Of a stretch of 13,975 bases of DNA, positions 1 through 6,277 are shown in pieces. Positions within the stretch are counted from its first letter, which is position 1. Each line of letters starts with the position of its first letter. The notes under the pieces were generated by a model. That model did not search any database. It was not told the origin of the DNA and was given only the letters and a program-made list of their open reading frames with translations. Source of the stretch: Thermoplasmata archaeon (GTDB lineage Archaea; Thermoplasmatota; Thermoplasmata; Halarchaeoplasmatales; Halarchaeoplasmataceae); NCBI GenBank assembly GCA_019594305.1, contig JAFDTZ010000052.1:1-13975 (forward strand), in the 5' to 3' direction. The translations under genes were made by a program, and so were the position numbers.

Positions 1-741
1 GTGATATTTTGTTTTCCAGATATCTGTCAACCTGGCGGATTCGTGTATGTGTCCGTGAAGTGTGATAAGAGGGCTATGTTTTTCAATGAACCTGCGGATA
101 CCTATGCTGCCTACATGTATATCGGGAGTTACATGGTCGAATATCTGTCCCTTCCAATCGACCATATCCAGTATACCATAGGGTGGCGAATGAAAAAGAT
201 AAATCGTTTCCTCTGGTAGCGAAGTGAGGGCAAGCTGTTCAAGATCATTTTCTATGGTGCTGTAAGTTACCTCGTTCTCCGGTATATCTATGGTTCTGAA
301 ACCCTTTTCCGGGGATACCGAGCCAACATCTACATACCTGGATATGTCGTAGCGCTCCCAATCCTTTAGCTGAAAGGGAGTGGGCGGAACATATGAATAT
401 CCGACAACATGGAGCTCGTTAAAATCAACCCTACGATGGTGCACGTAATCTATTATATCTCTGTTGTCCGCGTCCTTGAATAATTTTTCACATGATTTAG
501 GATCGTCGTTACCCATTATAACAAAAGCCCTGAAAGATTGATTTTCTTTTCTTACCCCTTTGATCCCCTTGAGAAATACATCATCCATGAACTTAACCAC
601 ATCTGCATTTCTTCCGTATGAATTGGGCAGCAGGTCTCCCCCGAAGAAGAGTGCATCCGCTTTTTCCTTTCGGGTAACTCGGAATAGTTTAGTGTACTTT
701 TTTCTTTCACCGTGAAGGTCCGAAACGAAGATGCATTTCAT
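1..741 (-). CDS. Calcineurin-like metallophosphoesterase, C-terminus off the left edge
   Basis: This is a predicted metal-dependent phosphoesterase whose substrate cannot be told. The 247 visible residues carry the family's metal-binding motifs in order: D8 and H10 in SDLHG, G35-D36 in GGDLLPN, G77-N78-D79-D80 in place of the usual GNHD/E, H184 in FHSPP, and H229/H231 in LHGHIHES. The third motif has Asp where His is usual, a variant I recall in some archaeal and bacterial branches. A VPPTPFQLKDWERYD stretch near residue 118 also fits a distinct subfamily. The ATG at 741 is preceded by GGGGTGA, a good ribosome binding site, and lies four bases after the taw1 stop, so it is probably co-transcribed and translationally coupled. 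No signal peptide is seen, so it should be cytosolic. The frame is open to base 1; the gene is probably nearly complete, since the last catalytic motif is already present. Confidence 0.88.
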   Translation of the reverse strand, partial: MKCIFVSDLHGERKKYTKLFRVTRKEKADALFFGGDLLPNSYGRNADVVKFMDDVFLKGIKGVRKENQSFRAFVIMGNDDPKSCEKLFKDADNRDIIDYVHHRRVDFNELHVVGYSYVPPTPFQLKDWERYDISRYVDVGSVSPEKGFRTIDIPENEVTYSTIENDLEQLALTSLPEETIYLFHSPPYGILDMVDWKGQIFDHVTPDIHVGSIGIRRFIEKHSPLITLHGHIHESARLTDIWKTKYH

Positions 742-745
742 CGGT

Positions 746-1678
746 TCACCCCTTTACCTTAAGCTCGAAGTGCTTCTCGCCAAGGAGCACCACCCTGCTG
801 TCTGCTTTCTCTTTTAAAAGCTCAAGTCCCAGTAACTCTCCTTCTTTTCTAGCAAATTCCTTCACCGTTTGATGGCTGGGCATGTTTGATAGATTCATCC
901 TTCTTCTTGAATCCCCTACGAATACGTAACCTTTTGCCTCTATAAGGTCGGGATCCGCCCTAGATATCAATTCCGAGTACTCCTTTTCCCAGCCTATGTT
1001 CCAATCGGCTACCAAAGTATGCCTTACAACGGTTCGGGTATCTATGGATGGCAATAGTTCTAACGTTTCCATTATTTTATCCCACTGTTGCGAGGAATTT
1101 GGGACACATAATTGTCGATATATCCTTTCGTTTGGCGCCGGCAGTGTAACGTACAGTTGTGTGGGTAGGTGACTTAATTCTTTCAATATATTTGGGAATG
1201 TACCGTTGGTTACCAGAAATGTGGTCATACCCCTTTTACTAAATTCCTTTATCAACTCACCTAAGTATGGATACATAGTTGGCTCTCCGGCAAGGCTGAT
1301 AGCGACCTGGTTTGGATCTCTAGCTTCCTGCCACATCTCCTCGGATACTCTATGATCCCCCCGAAAACCGGTTACCAGTTTCCTCTGCCCTGCTATGCAT
1401 CTTTCCGCAATGTCCTTTGGTTCGTCGAATTCCACTTTTTTAACTGTATCTCCCATGTCTTGGTACCGCCAGCAGAAAAGGCATTTCTGATTGCATATGT
1501 CGATGCATGGGGACATCTGCATGCATCGGTGACATTCTATACCGTAAAACATCTCTTTGTAACATGCTCTGCCGTCCACTAATTTTCTACCTACCCAGTG
1601 ACATAGTTTTACACCGGACTCTTTACCTGTGATAATATAACCGTGTTTTCGAAGTATATCCTGTTTACCCTGTTCCAT
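746..1678 (-). CDS. taw1: Taw1/TYW1-like 4-demethylwyosine synthase (radical SAM)
   Basis: The family makes 4-demethylwyosine from N1-methylguanosine 37 and pyruvate in tRNA-Phe, the step that builds the tricyclic base of wyosine derivatives. The 310-residue product has the archaeal stand-alone length, without the flavodoxin domain of yeast TYW1. It shows the radical-SAM triad C62-x3-C66-x2-C69 (CNQKCLFC). It also has the three cysteines of the second 4Fe-4S cluster, C26, C39 and C52, in the family's C-x12-C-x12-C spacing. LAGEPTMYP near residue 130 is the glycine-rich SAM-binding region. The start ATG lies two bases after the rfcL stop, with GGAG inside the end of rfcL serving as ribosome binding site. 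The stop is TGA. The order rfcL, taw1, phosphoesterase suggests one operon, although the products have no obvious shared job. The family call is firm. Confidence 0.93.
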   Translation of the reverse strand: MEQGKQDILRKHGYIITGKESGVKLCHWVGRKLVDGRACYKEMFYGIECHRCMQMSPCIDICNQKCLFCWRYQDMGDTVKKVEFDEPKDIAERCIAGQRKLVTGFRGDHRVSEEMWQEARDPNQVAISLAGEPTMYPYLGELIKEFSKRGMTTFLVTNGTFPNILKELSHLPTQLYVTLPAPNERIYRQLCVPNSSQQWDKIMETLELLPSIDTRTVVRHTLVADWNIGWEKEYSELISRADPDLIEAKGYVFVGDSRRRMNLSNMPSHQTVKEFARKEGELLGLELLKEKADSRVVLLGEKHFELKVKG

Positions 1679-1680
1679 GT

Positions 1681-3135
1681 TCAGAACTCCAAAAGTGTTT
1701 TTTGTTTTTCGGGTTTTTCCTCGGGCCTTTCTTTTTCCTTTAGGTCTTTTTTCTTCTTCACCGTCTTTACCTTAAACTCCTCTTTTTCCTCTTGATAAAG
1801 TTCTTTTACCTCGGGAGCCCATACGTTAGTGTCAAGTAGGAAAGCTGTCTCCTCCGGTTTGAGGTCGAGTTTATCAACAGCACCATGCCTAAACTCTATA
1901 TCATCAGAGAACAGGATGGAAAAATACGGGAAGATATCGTTCCTTGCCCTATCGGATGTAGTGTGGGTTTTCCGGGCTAGTTTCAAGCTCAACATATTGA
2001 TGGTGGATCTCCTGCCTTTCGATGCGAACATCTTTCTTATCCAAGTGGGAAACGCATACTTGTTGAAACCCCTGTGCTTCCTGGTTTTTACTGAACATAC
2101 CCCTGCCGTCATGAGATCATTGGTATAGGCCCAAAAACGATAATAACTGCTGTGCCTTACTCTTCCGAGGTATATATCGGCCTTTGATATATAATCAAAC
2201 CCTTTGGAAAGCTCGATAGGGTCCCGATATTCTCTGGGTAGATTTTCAACTATCCATGTGATAAGATTTCTTGGCTCTTCATCAAGGTCAAGTATACTAT
2301 CTTTAGCATCCATAGGATCATTATCGTGAAGTATCTTCCTGATAGTAGGAAAGATCTCTGCCTCACGGTTCCTGTACCCTAGTACATCCAGATCGTCGAT
2401 GGTTATCTTATCTCTACCGGCGGATACGGTTTGAAGATCTCTCAAGGCGGACCTTACGTCCCCTTCTGCTCTCTCCGCTAAGGCCTTTAGCGCATTCAGA
2501 TCGTATGATAATTCCCGGGTACGGCATATTTTTTTTAACAGCTGTACGATATCCTTGTTATCCACGGGTTTGAATTCTATCTTTTTCAGCAGTTGGCTAA
2601 GACTTTTAGAACGGTTTCTCAAACCATAATAATCATTCACTATCAGCACCATGGGTTGTCTGGTTTTTTCCACAGTGTTCTTGATCTCAACTATTCCCCC
2701 TCTGTCCTCGTTTCCGAATACGTTATCCGCTTCGTCGAGAATTAAAAGGGTTCTCTTTCCCTGGCGGTAGGGCACGAACTCACCGCTTGAAGAGAATGTG
2801 TCGTCAACAGCGCTTCTGCCCACGAATTTCTGTACGGCCTCCTTGTTTCGCTCGTCGGATGCGTTCATCTCAAGAGCCCCCCACCCCATATCATTAGCCA
2901 GGGCAAGGGCTGCGGACGTCTTGCCGACACCCGGTTTGCCAGCTAATATCACTGCTCGCTTATCCGGAAGAACGTTATCATTCCATTTTTCCGCCCACTC
3001 AATGAGTTCATGCTTGGCTTTGGCGTTACCGATCACATCCGTTAGTCTCTTGGGGCGGTACCTTTCGGTCCAATCCACCGGCACATGAATATCTTCTTCG
3101 ATCGAAGGATCCTGGGGTACCTCTTCGTCCATCAC
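1681..3135 (-). CDS. rfcL: Replication factor C large subunit (clamp loader)
   Basis: RfcL joins the small subunits to load the PCNA sliding clamp on DNA. The 484-residue product has the N-terminal box WTERYRPKRLTDVIGN (residues 22-36) and Walker A GKPGVGKT (66-73, K72). It also has the Walker B/DEAD box LILDEAD (131-137) and a sensor-like IVND stretch. A helical collar region follows, then a charged Lys/Glu-rich tail. The last seven residues, QKTLLEF (478-484), match a PCNA-interacting PIP box (QxxLxxF), which is diagnostic for the large subunit. About 20 acidic residues precede the usual start of the family. The coding start is either of two tandem ATGs at 3135 and 3132; no strong ribosome binding site separates them. 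The gene follows a membrane-protein gene by 30 bases and runs directly into taw1. The small-subunit gene is not in the window. Confidence 0.96.
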   Translation of the reverse strand: MMDEEVPQDPSIEEDIHVPVDWTERYRPKRLTDVIGNAKAKHELIEWAEKWNDNVLPDKRAVILAGKPGVGKTSAALALANDMGWGALEMNASDERNKEAVQKFVGRSAVDDTFSSSGEFVPYRQGKRTLLILDEADNVFGNEDRGGIVEIKNTVEKTRQPMVLIVNDYYGLRNRSKSLSQLLKKIEFKPVDNKDIVQLLKKICRTRELSYDLNALKALAERAEGDVRSALRDLQTVSAGRDKITIDDLDVLGYRNREAEIFPTIRKILHDNDPMDAKDSILDLDEEPRNLITWIVENLPREYRDPIELSKGFDYISKADIYLGRVRHSSYYRFWAYTNDLMTAGVCSVKTRKHRGFNKYAFPTWIRKMFASKGRRSTINMLSLKLARKTHTTSDRARNDIFPYFSILFSDDIEFRHGAVDKLDLKPEETAFLLDTNVWAPEVKELYQEEKEEFKVKTVKKKKDLKEKERPEEKPEKQKTLLEF

Positions 3136-3165
3136 TATGTTATTACCACCACTTATAATATAGTT

Positions 3166-3585
3166 TCATATCTTTGAATATCCCGCGGCACTTACAGCTA
3201 CACCGGCAATACTTATCCCGTAGAATATCATATCAATGTTTCTCTTTAAATTCAATTCGCCTTGTAGTCTCCAAAAATTTAAGATTCCAAAGAGTTCCTG
3301 ACTATACCTCACTTCTCCGTAGACCACATCGCCTTCTTTCCTATCCGTTCGTTCTTCCGCATTATATATCTCAAGTTCACCGTCTATCTCGATTCTCTCG
3401 ACTCCAAGTAACTCTATGTAATCTATACTGGTTATCGTACCGTAGAATTTTACGGTATCCCCTATCTCATAATCCTCTCTGGATAGATCCCTCCCTCTTA
3501 CAGCCGTCAGGGGCCAGAAGGCCACCACCAGGATAAGGCCGATAACGAGTATCACTATTCCTATATACAACAATACTTTGTTCAT
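3166..3585 (-). CDS. Small two-TM protein with a central beta-rich domain, unknown function
   Basis: I do not recognise this 139-residue protein. It begins with a strongly hydrophobic segment (about residues 5-26, ending FWPLTAV) and ends with a second one (about 115-135). The middle 85 residues are rich in alternating charged and branched residues: GDTVKFYGTITSI, then IEIDGELEIYN, then EGDVVYGEVRY. That pattern resembles a small beta-barrel or OB-like fold, such as in NfeD-type or membrane-anchored OB proteins, but this is only a resemblance. With two membrane segments the central domain would lie on one side, probably outside. The gene is first in the run toward rfcL (30-base gap), so its promoter probably drives the whole operon. 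The ATG at 3585 has a weak GTAGGGT upstream. The stop is TGA. Confidence 0.7.
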   Translation of the reverse strand: MNKVLLYIGIVILVIGLILVVAFWPLTAVRGRDLSREDYEIGDTVKFYGTITSIDYIELLGVERIEIDGELEIYNAEERTDRKEGDVVYGEVRYSQELFGILNFWRLQGELNLKRNIDMIFYGISIAGVAVSAAGYSKI

Positions 3586-3607
3586 ATTTACCCTACGTTT
3601 ACACGGA

Positions 3608-3625
3608 TATTTAATACTTCGCAGG
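3608..3625 (-). promoter_or_regulatory. Candidate TATA box for the membrane protein-rfcL-taw1 operon
   Basis: On the minus strand the sequence reads AGTATTAAATATCC about 30 bases before the ATG at 3585. An archaeal TATA box at this distance would give a transcript starting only a few bases before the start codon. Found by eye only; the box is A/T-rich but not a perfect consensus. Confidence 0.4.
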
Positions 3626-3725
3626 CCGGGTATATCACTATCTTTGTCAGGACGAGATCTCCCCCTGTAACATCATGTTTTTTCATAATATCAAAAGCAT
3701 GAAAATTCAATGGCAATAATTGACA

Positions 3726-4070
3726 TCATCGATCCATATCTTCTAATATCTTCCTGATCAAAGGTTTTGTGTCAGGGATGTCATGCTTTGCAGTTTCCCA
3801 TAAAATATCATGTATTATTGTGAAGTATCCATGGATCATCTTATCCCTCATTTTAGACATCTCACTCCAGGTAAACTGTTCATAGGTATCTTTTATCTCG
3901 TCTTCTATTTGTTTGCTCGCCTCGCCTATTATTTCGATATTTCGAATCACCGCATCTATAGTTTTTTGATCTTCTATAAAACTTTCAAAGTCTTTTCCCT
4001 AAACATATTCTTCTATCAATTCCATGGATTTCAAGATGTCTTTCAAAAATATTTTACCGGTTCTTGTCAT
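3726..4070 (-). pseudogene. hepT: HepT-like HEPN toxin, interrupted by an in-frame TAG
   Basis: HEPN-domain RNase toxin of a HepT/MntA pair. Reading from the ATG at 4070 gives a 114-position protein that matches the HepT layout throughout. An N-terminal helix, FLKDILKSMELIEEYV, is followed by a TAG at codon 24 (3999-4001). The protein then continues in the same frame with GKDFESFIEDQKTIDAVIRN, IEIIGEASKQI and the catalytic Rx4H motif in MRDKMIHGYF. The C-terminal DILWETAKHDIPD is also typical. The only flaw is the TAG, where homologues usually carry a charged residue just before G; AAG, GAG or CAG would be one change away. The start overlaps the mntA stop as ATGA, the usual operon arrangement. 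The gene may be recently inactivated. Alternatives are read-through, or restart at the ATT/GTG codons near 3955, which would give a toxin lacking helix 1. Confidence 0.8.
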
Positions 4071-4276
4071 ACTTTTACAGCCTCTTTAAGTATGGAATCT
4101 TTCAAATCCATCTTTATCCCCTTCTTTGGAACAAGATCGACTTTCAGACAAAGTATGTCTTCCAGATATTCTTCCAGCTTAATGAACTTTATTAGACCAA
4201 TGGGCTCGGAGAAATCAACAAGTATATCTATATCGCTGTCGCTATCGTATTCCCCTCGTACATAGGAACCGAATAA
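4067..4276 (-). pseudogene. mntA: MntA-like nucleotidyltransferase antitoxin, N-terminus missing
   Basis: Minimal nucleotidyltransferase of the MntA family, which neutralises HepT by transferring AMP to it. The remaining frame begins LFGSYVRGEYDSDSDIDILV, which holds the complete GSx10DxD active-site motif. It continues through a helix (IKFIKLEEYLEDIL) to the strand CLKVDLVP with the third acidic residue, and ends KEAVKV before TGA. Family members have roughly 20-30 more residues before LFGSY. Here a TAA sits immediately upstream (4277-4279), another stop lies three codons further, and no ATG, GTG or TTG codon precedes the motif in frame. The 5' end is therefore lost or frameshifted. The break lies about 25 bases from the first of the three palindromes in front of the divergent ATPase gene, so a rearrangement at that point may have removed it. 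Confidence 0.75.
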
Positions 4277-4303
4277 TTACCTATATCATAGGCATCATAA
4301 TAT

Positions 4304-4380
4304 GTAGTAACTACAACAAAAACACCATTATTTACTGTAGTAACTATAATAAAACAGTACACTATTTATGCAGTAACTGC
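4304..4380. repeat. Three 11-bp palindromes at exact 33-bp spacing
   Basis: GTAGTAACTAC (4304-4314), GTAGTAACTAT (4337-4347) and GCAGTAACTGC (4370-4380) begin 33 bases apart. Copies 1 and 3 are perfect palindromes around a central A. Copy 2 has one mismatch, while copy 3 carries a compensated pair change (T-A to C-G), which suggests that the dyad itself is kept. The bases between copies are A/T-rich and only loosely alike (both units contain AAAACA-like and TATTTA-like stretches). The block fills the gap between the broken mntA and the ATPase start at 4392. The 33-bp step is close to three helical turns, as expected for cooperative binding of a dimeric protein on one DNA face. I infer an operator array for the ATPase, possibly bound by its own product. 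Confidence 0.7.
4362..4370 (+). promoter_or_regulatory. Candidate TATA box for the ATPase gene
   Basis: CTATTTATG lies about 25 bases before the ATG at 4392, which would give a nearly leaderless transcript. It touches the third palindrome (4370-4380), so a protein bound there would block the promoter. A second A/T-rich box, TATAATAAAA, lies at about 4345-4354. No ribosome binding site precedes the ATG. Confidence 0.4.
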
Positions 4381-4391
4381 ATTGTTTTATC

Positions 4392-5660
4392 ATGGAAAAG
4401 CAGGATATCATCGCGGAATTGCGTCTGCAAAACCCGTGGTGGACTACCCATGAAGTGCCTATGGTAGAGCATGTCATCACAAGAGAGATGGGAGATAAGA
4501 TACGAATCGAATTGAAGGAAAAGAGAATAACCTGTATCATCGGCCTCAGAAGAGTGGGAAAGACGACTCTTTTAAAACTTATTATCAAGGAACAACTGAA
4601 GAAGGTCGACCCGGAAAGGGTTTTTTACTTCTCTTTCGATCTGGCAAAGGAGATAGCCCCTAGAAATCTGGTAAAACTATATTTCGAAGAGATCTTGAAA
4701 GAGCCGTATCTGAAAAATGATGATAGGGTCTACATCTTTTTAGACGAGATACAGAAGGTATAGGACTGGGGAAACCAACTAAAATCCATACAGTACAAGG
4801 ATACAGATATCAAATTCATAATATCGGGTTTTTCTTCCATGAACATTGCAAAAGGGGCTGGAGAAAGTCTTGTTGGTCGGATAAAGATACACCGTCTCTT
4901 TCCCTTCACTTTCAGAGAATACCTTATGTATCATGGAATGCAACCTCAGAATATTAAGCTTGATAACATAAAGTATCCCGATAACGCTTCCGAATACAAG
5001 ATAGAATTCAAAAAGTATATGGAAAGGGGCGGCCTTCCGGAACTATACGAAGAAAGTTCTCCCGAATTACTTAATCAGATACCGGATCTCGTATTTTTCA
5101 GAGATATTGTGGAGATATTTTCGGTAAAAAGAACGGAGGTCTTGAAGGGTATATTCAGAGAGATCGCCGAACACTCTGGCCAAATAGTAAACTATTCGAA
5201 TATGGAAAACGATCTGAACACCCAGTATCGAACGATAAAGGATTACATACAATATCTGCAAGATTCGTGTCTGATTGAAAAAAGTACTCCTTTCGAAGAA
5301 AGTCATTTGAAATCATTAAGAAAGAATCCTAAGATGTACTCAGCCGACCATTCCTTTACAGCTCTTAGGAGAACTTAGGAAGAGCATCGAGTAGAGACTT
5401 TGGCCTTCAATCATCTTAAATTGACGGAAACACCCTACTTTATCAAAGAACCGGAGGTGGATATCATTCTTCCCGAAAGCAAAAAGGCCTTTGAGGTCAA
5501 GTATTCTTCTAATATTACACGAGATCACGCGAAAAATCTGTTAAAAATGCCGAAGGATTTCCAATTTTTTCTGATAACCGAGGATATGTAAGATCGGTGG
5601 GAATTGGACGGAAGAACGGTTAATGTTATTCCTCTCTAGCTGTTTTTACTGACTGTATAA
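4392..5660 (+). pseudogene. AAA/DUF4143-type ATPase with four in-frame stops
   Basis: This is a full-length member of the archaeal/bacterial ATPase family with an N-terminal AAA domain and a C-terminal DUF4143 nuclease-like domain; its biological role is not settled. One frame runs 423 codons without any frameshift. Walker A is GLRRVGKTT, Walker B is YIFLDEIQKV, the sensor is FIISGFSS, the arginine-bearing GRIKIHRLFPFTFREYL follows, and the C-terminal VDIILPESKKAFEVKYS has the acidic/E-x-K pattern of the DUF4143 end. Stops interrupt it at 4761 (TAG, after DEIQKV), 5376 (TAG), 5589 (TAA) and 5637 (TAG, in IPL-stop-LFLLTV, where I recall Trp as common). The final TAA is at 5658-5660. The length and intact motifs suggest recent decay. 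Other explanations are sequencing error or stop-codon read-through. It lies convergent to the hydrogenase operon and back to back with the HepT/MntA remnant. Confidence 0.85.
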
Positions 5661-5686
5661 TGGCCGGACTAGAATTGGTGAAACAC

Positions 5687-6262
5687 TCATATCTTTAACA
5701 ATACCGACAACAACCACAACACGATCATGGGCACCATTATCATGAGAAGATCGTCGTCCAGCCATTCCATGTGCGGCCTCTCTACGGCAACGGCCACGGA
5801 CCCGCCTAACACGGCCAGTCCGAATACATACACTGCATTCCAATCGGTCAGATAGTGTAGAGCACCGTAGAAGATGGCTATCGCCATGCACAGCGGAAGA
5901 GCCGGATAGATATATCCATGGTTATATCTGACGGCTCGTATCACCGGGTCCACGAATGCCATGGTCAAGATCGCCGGAACCACCAGATGTTTCGGGAAGA
6001 ACAGAAGACCCACGGTCACACCGATGGCCACCAGAGCCAAAGCCGAAGGTCTGTTGTGTTCGTATTCCCTGGCACCGTACACTCTCCATCCGGTATGCAT
6101 ACGATAAGAATCGATGGCCAACACTACGGCTAGAAATATCACTAGCCAAGATTCTTTGTTTATTCCAACGATAACCGGTGGTATCCAGTAATAAAAAATA
6201 AAGGAAGAGGTAAGGACGTGTACGAGACGCCTGAGCTGTTCTCCGTTTTCTGCAGATGCCAC
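5687..6262 (-). CDS. Polytopic membrane protein, polyprenol/dolichol kinase-like
   Basis: A 191-residue membrane protein with about five or six hydrophobic segments. QLRRLVHVLTSSF at residues 9-21 resembles the RKLxH start of the SEC59/DGK1 family of CTP-dependent dolichol, polyprenol and phytol kinases. A middle AFVDPVIRAVR segment lies where that family has FGDxxA, and the end, ERPHMEWLDDDLLMIMVP, resembles the family's E...DDNLTIPL tail. If right, it phosphorylates an isoprenoid alcohol at the membrane, for lipid or glycan-carrier synthesis. The GTG at 6262 is preceded by GGAAGGTG at good spacing, 15 bases after the hydA stop, so it is probably the last gene of the hydrogenase operon. It is also in the same frame as hydA, separated by one TAG. 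An alternative is an uncharacterised membrane partner of the hydrogenase; no metal or quinone motifs support that. Confidence 0.6.
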   Translation of the reverse strand: MASAENGEQLRRLVHVLTSSFIFYYWIPPVIVGINKESWLVIFLAVVLAIDSYRMHTGWRVYGAREYEHNRPSALALVAIGVTVGLLFFPKHLVVPAILTMAFVDPVIRAVRYNHGYIYPALPLCMAIAIFYGALHYLTDWNAVYVFGLAVLGGSVAVAVERPHMEWLDDDLLMIMVPMIVLWLLSVLLKI

Positions 6263-6277
6263 GTCGGCACCTTCCGC

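Noticed and set aside
1..219. Plus-strand ORF at the left edge
   Set aside because: It is antisense to the metallophosphoesterase, whose GHIH motif falls in the same stretch.
3810..4265. Plus-strand ORF of 151 codons
   Set aside because: It is antisense to the hepT and mntA frames, which carry recognisable motifs; its own translation is low-complexity Phe/Ser with no family.
4304..4380. CRISPR array from regularly spaced repeats
   Set aside because: Only three 11-bp units with A/T-rich, partly similar spacers of 22 bases and no cas genes; it fits operator sites far better.
4328..4588. Minus-strand ORF of 86 codons
   Set aside because: It is the complement of the ATPase N-terminus and has no recognisable features.
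5661..5686. Terminator between the convergent ATPase and hydrogenase operons
   Set aside because: No T run or hairpin of note on either strand in this short gap.
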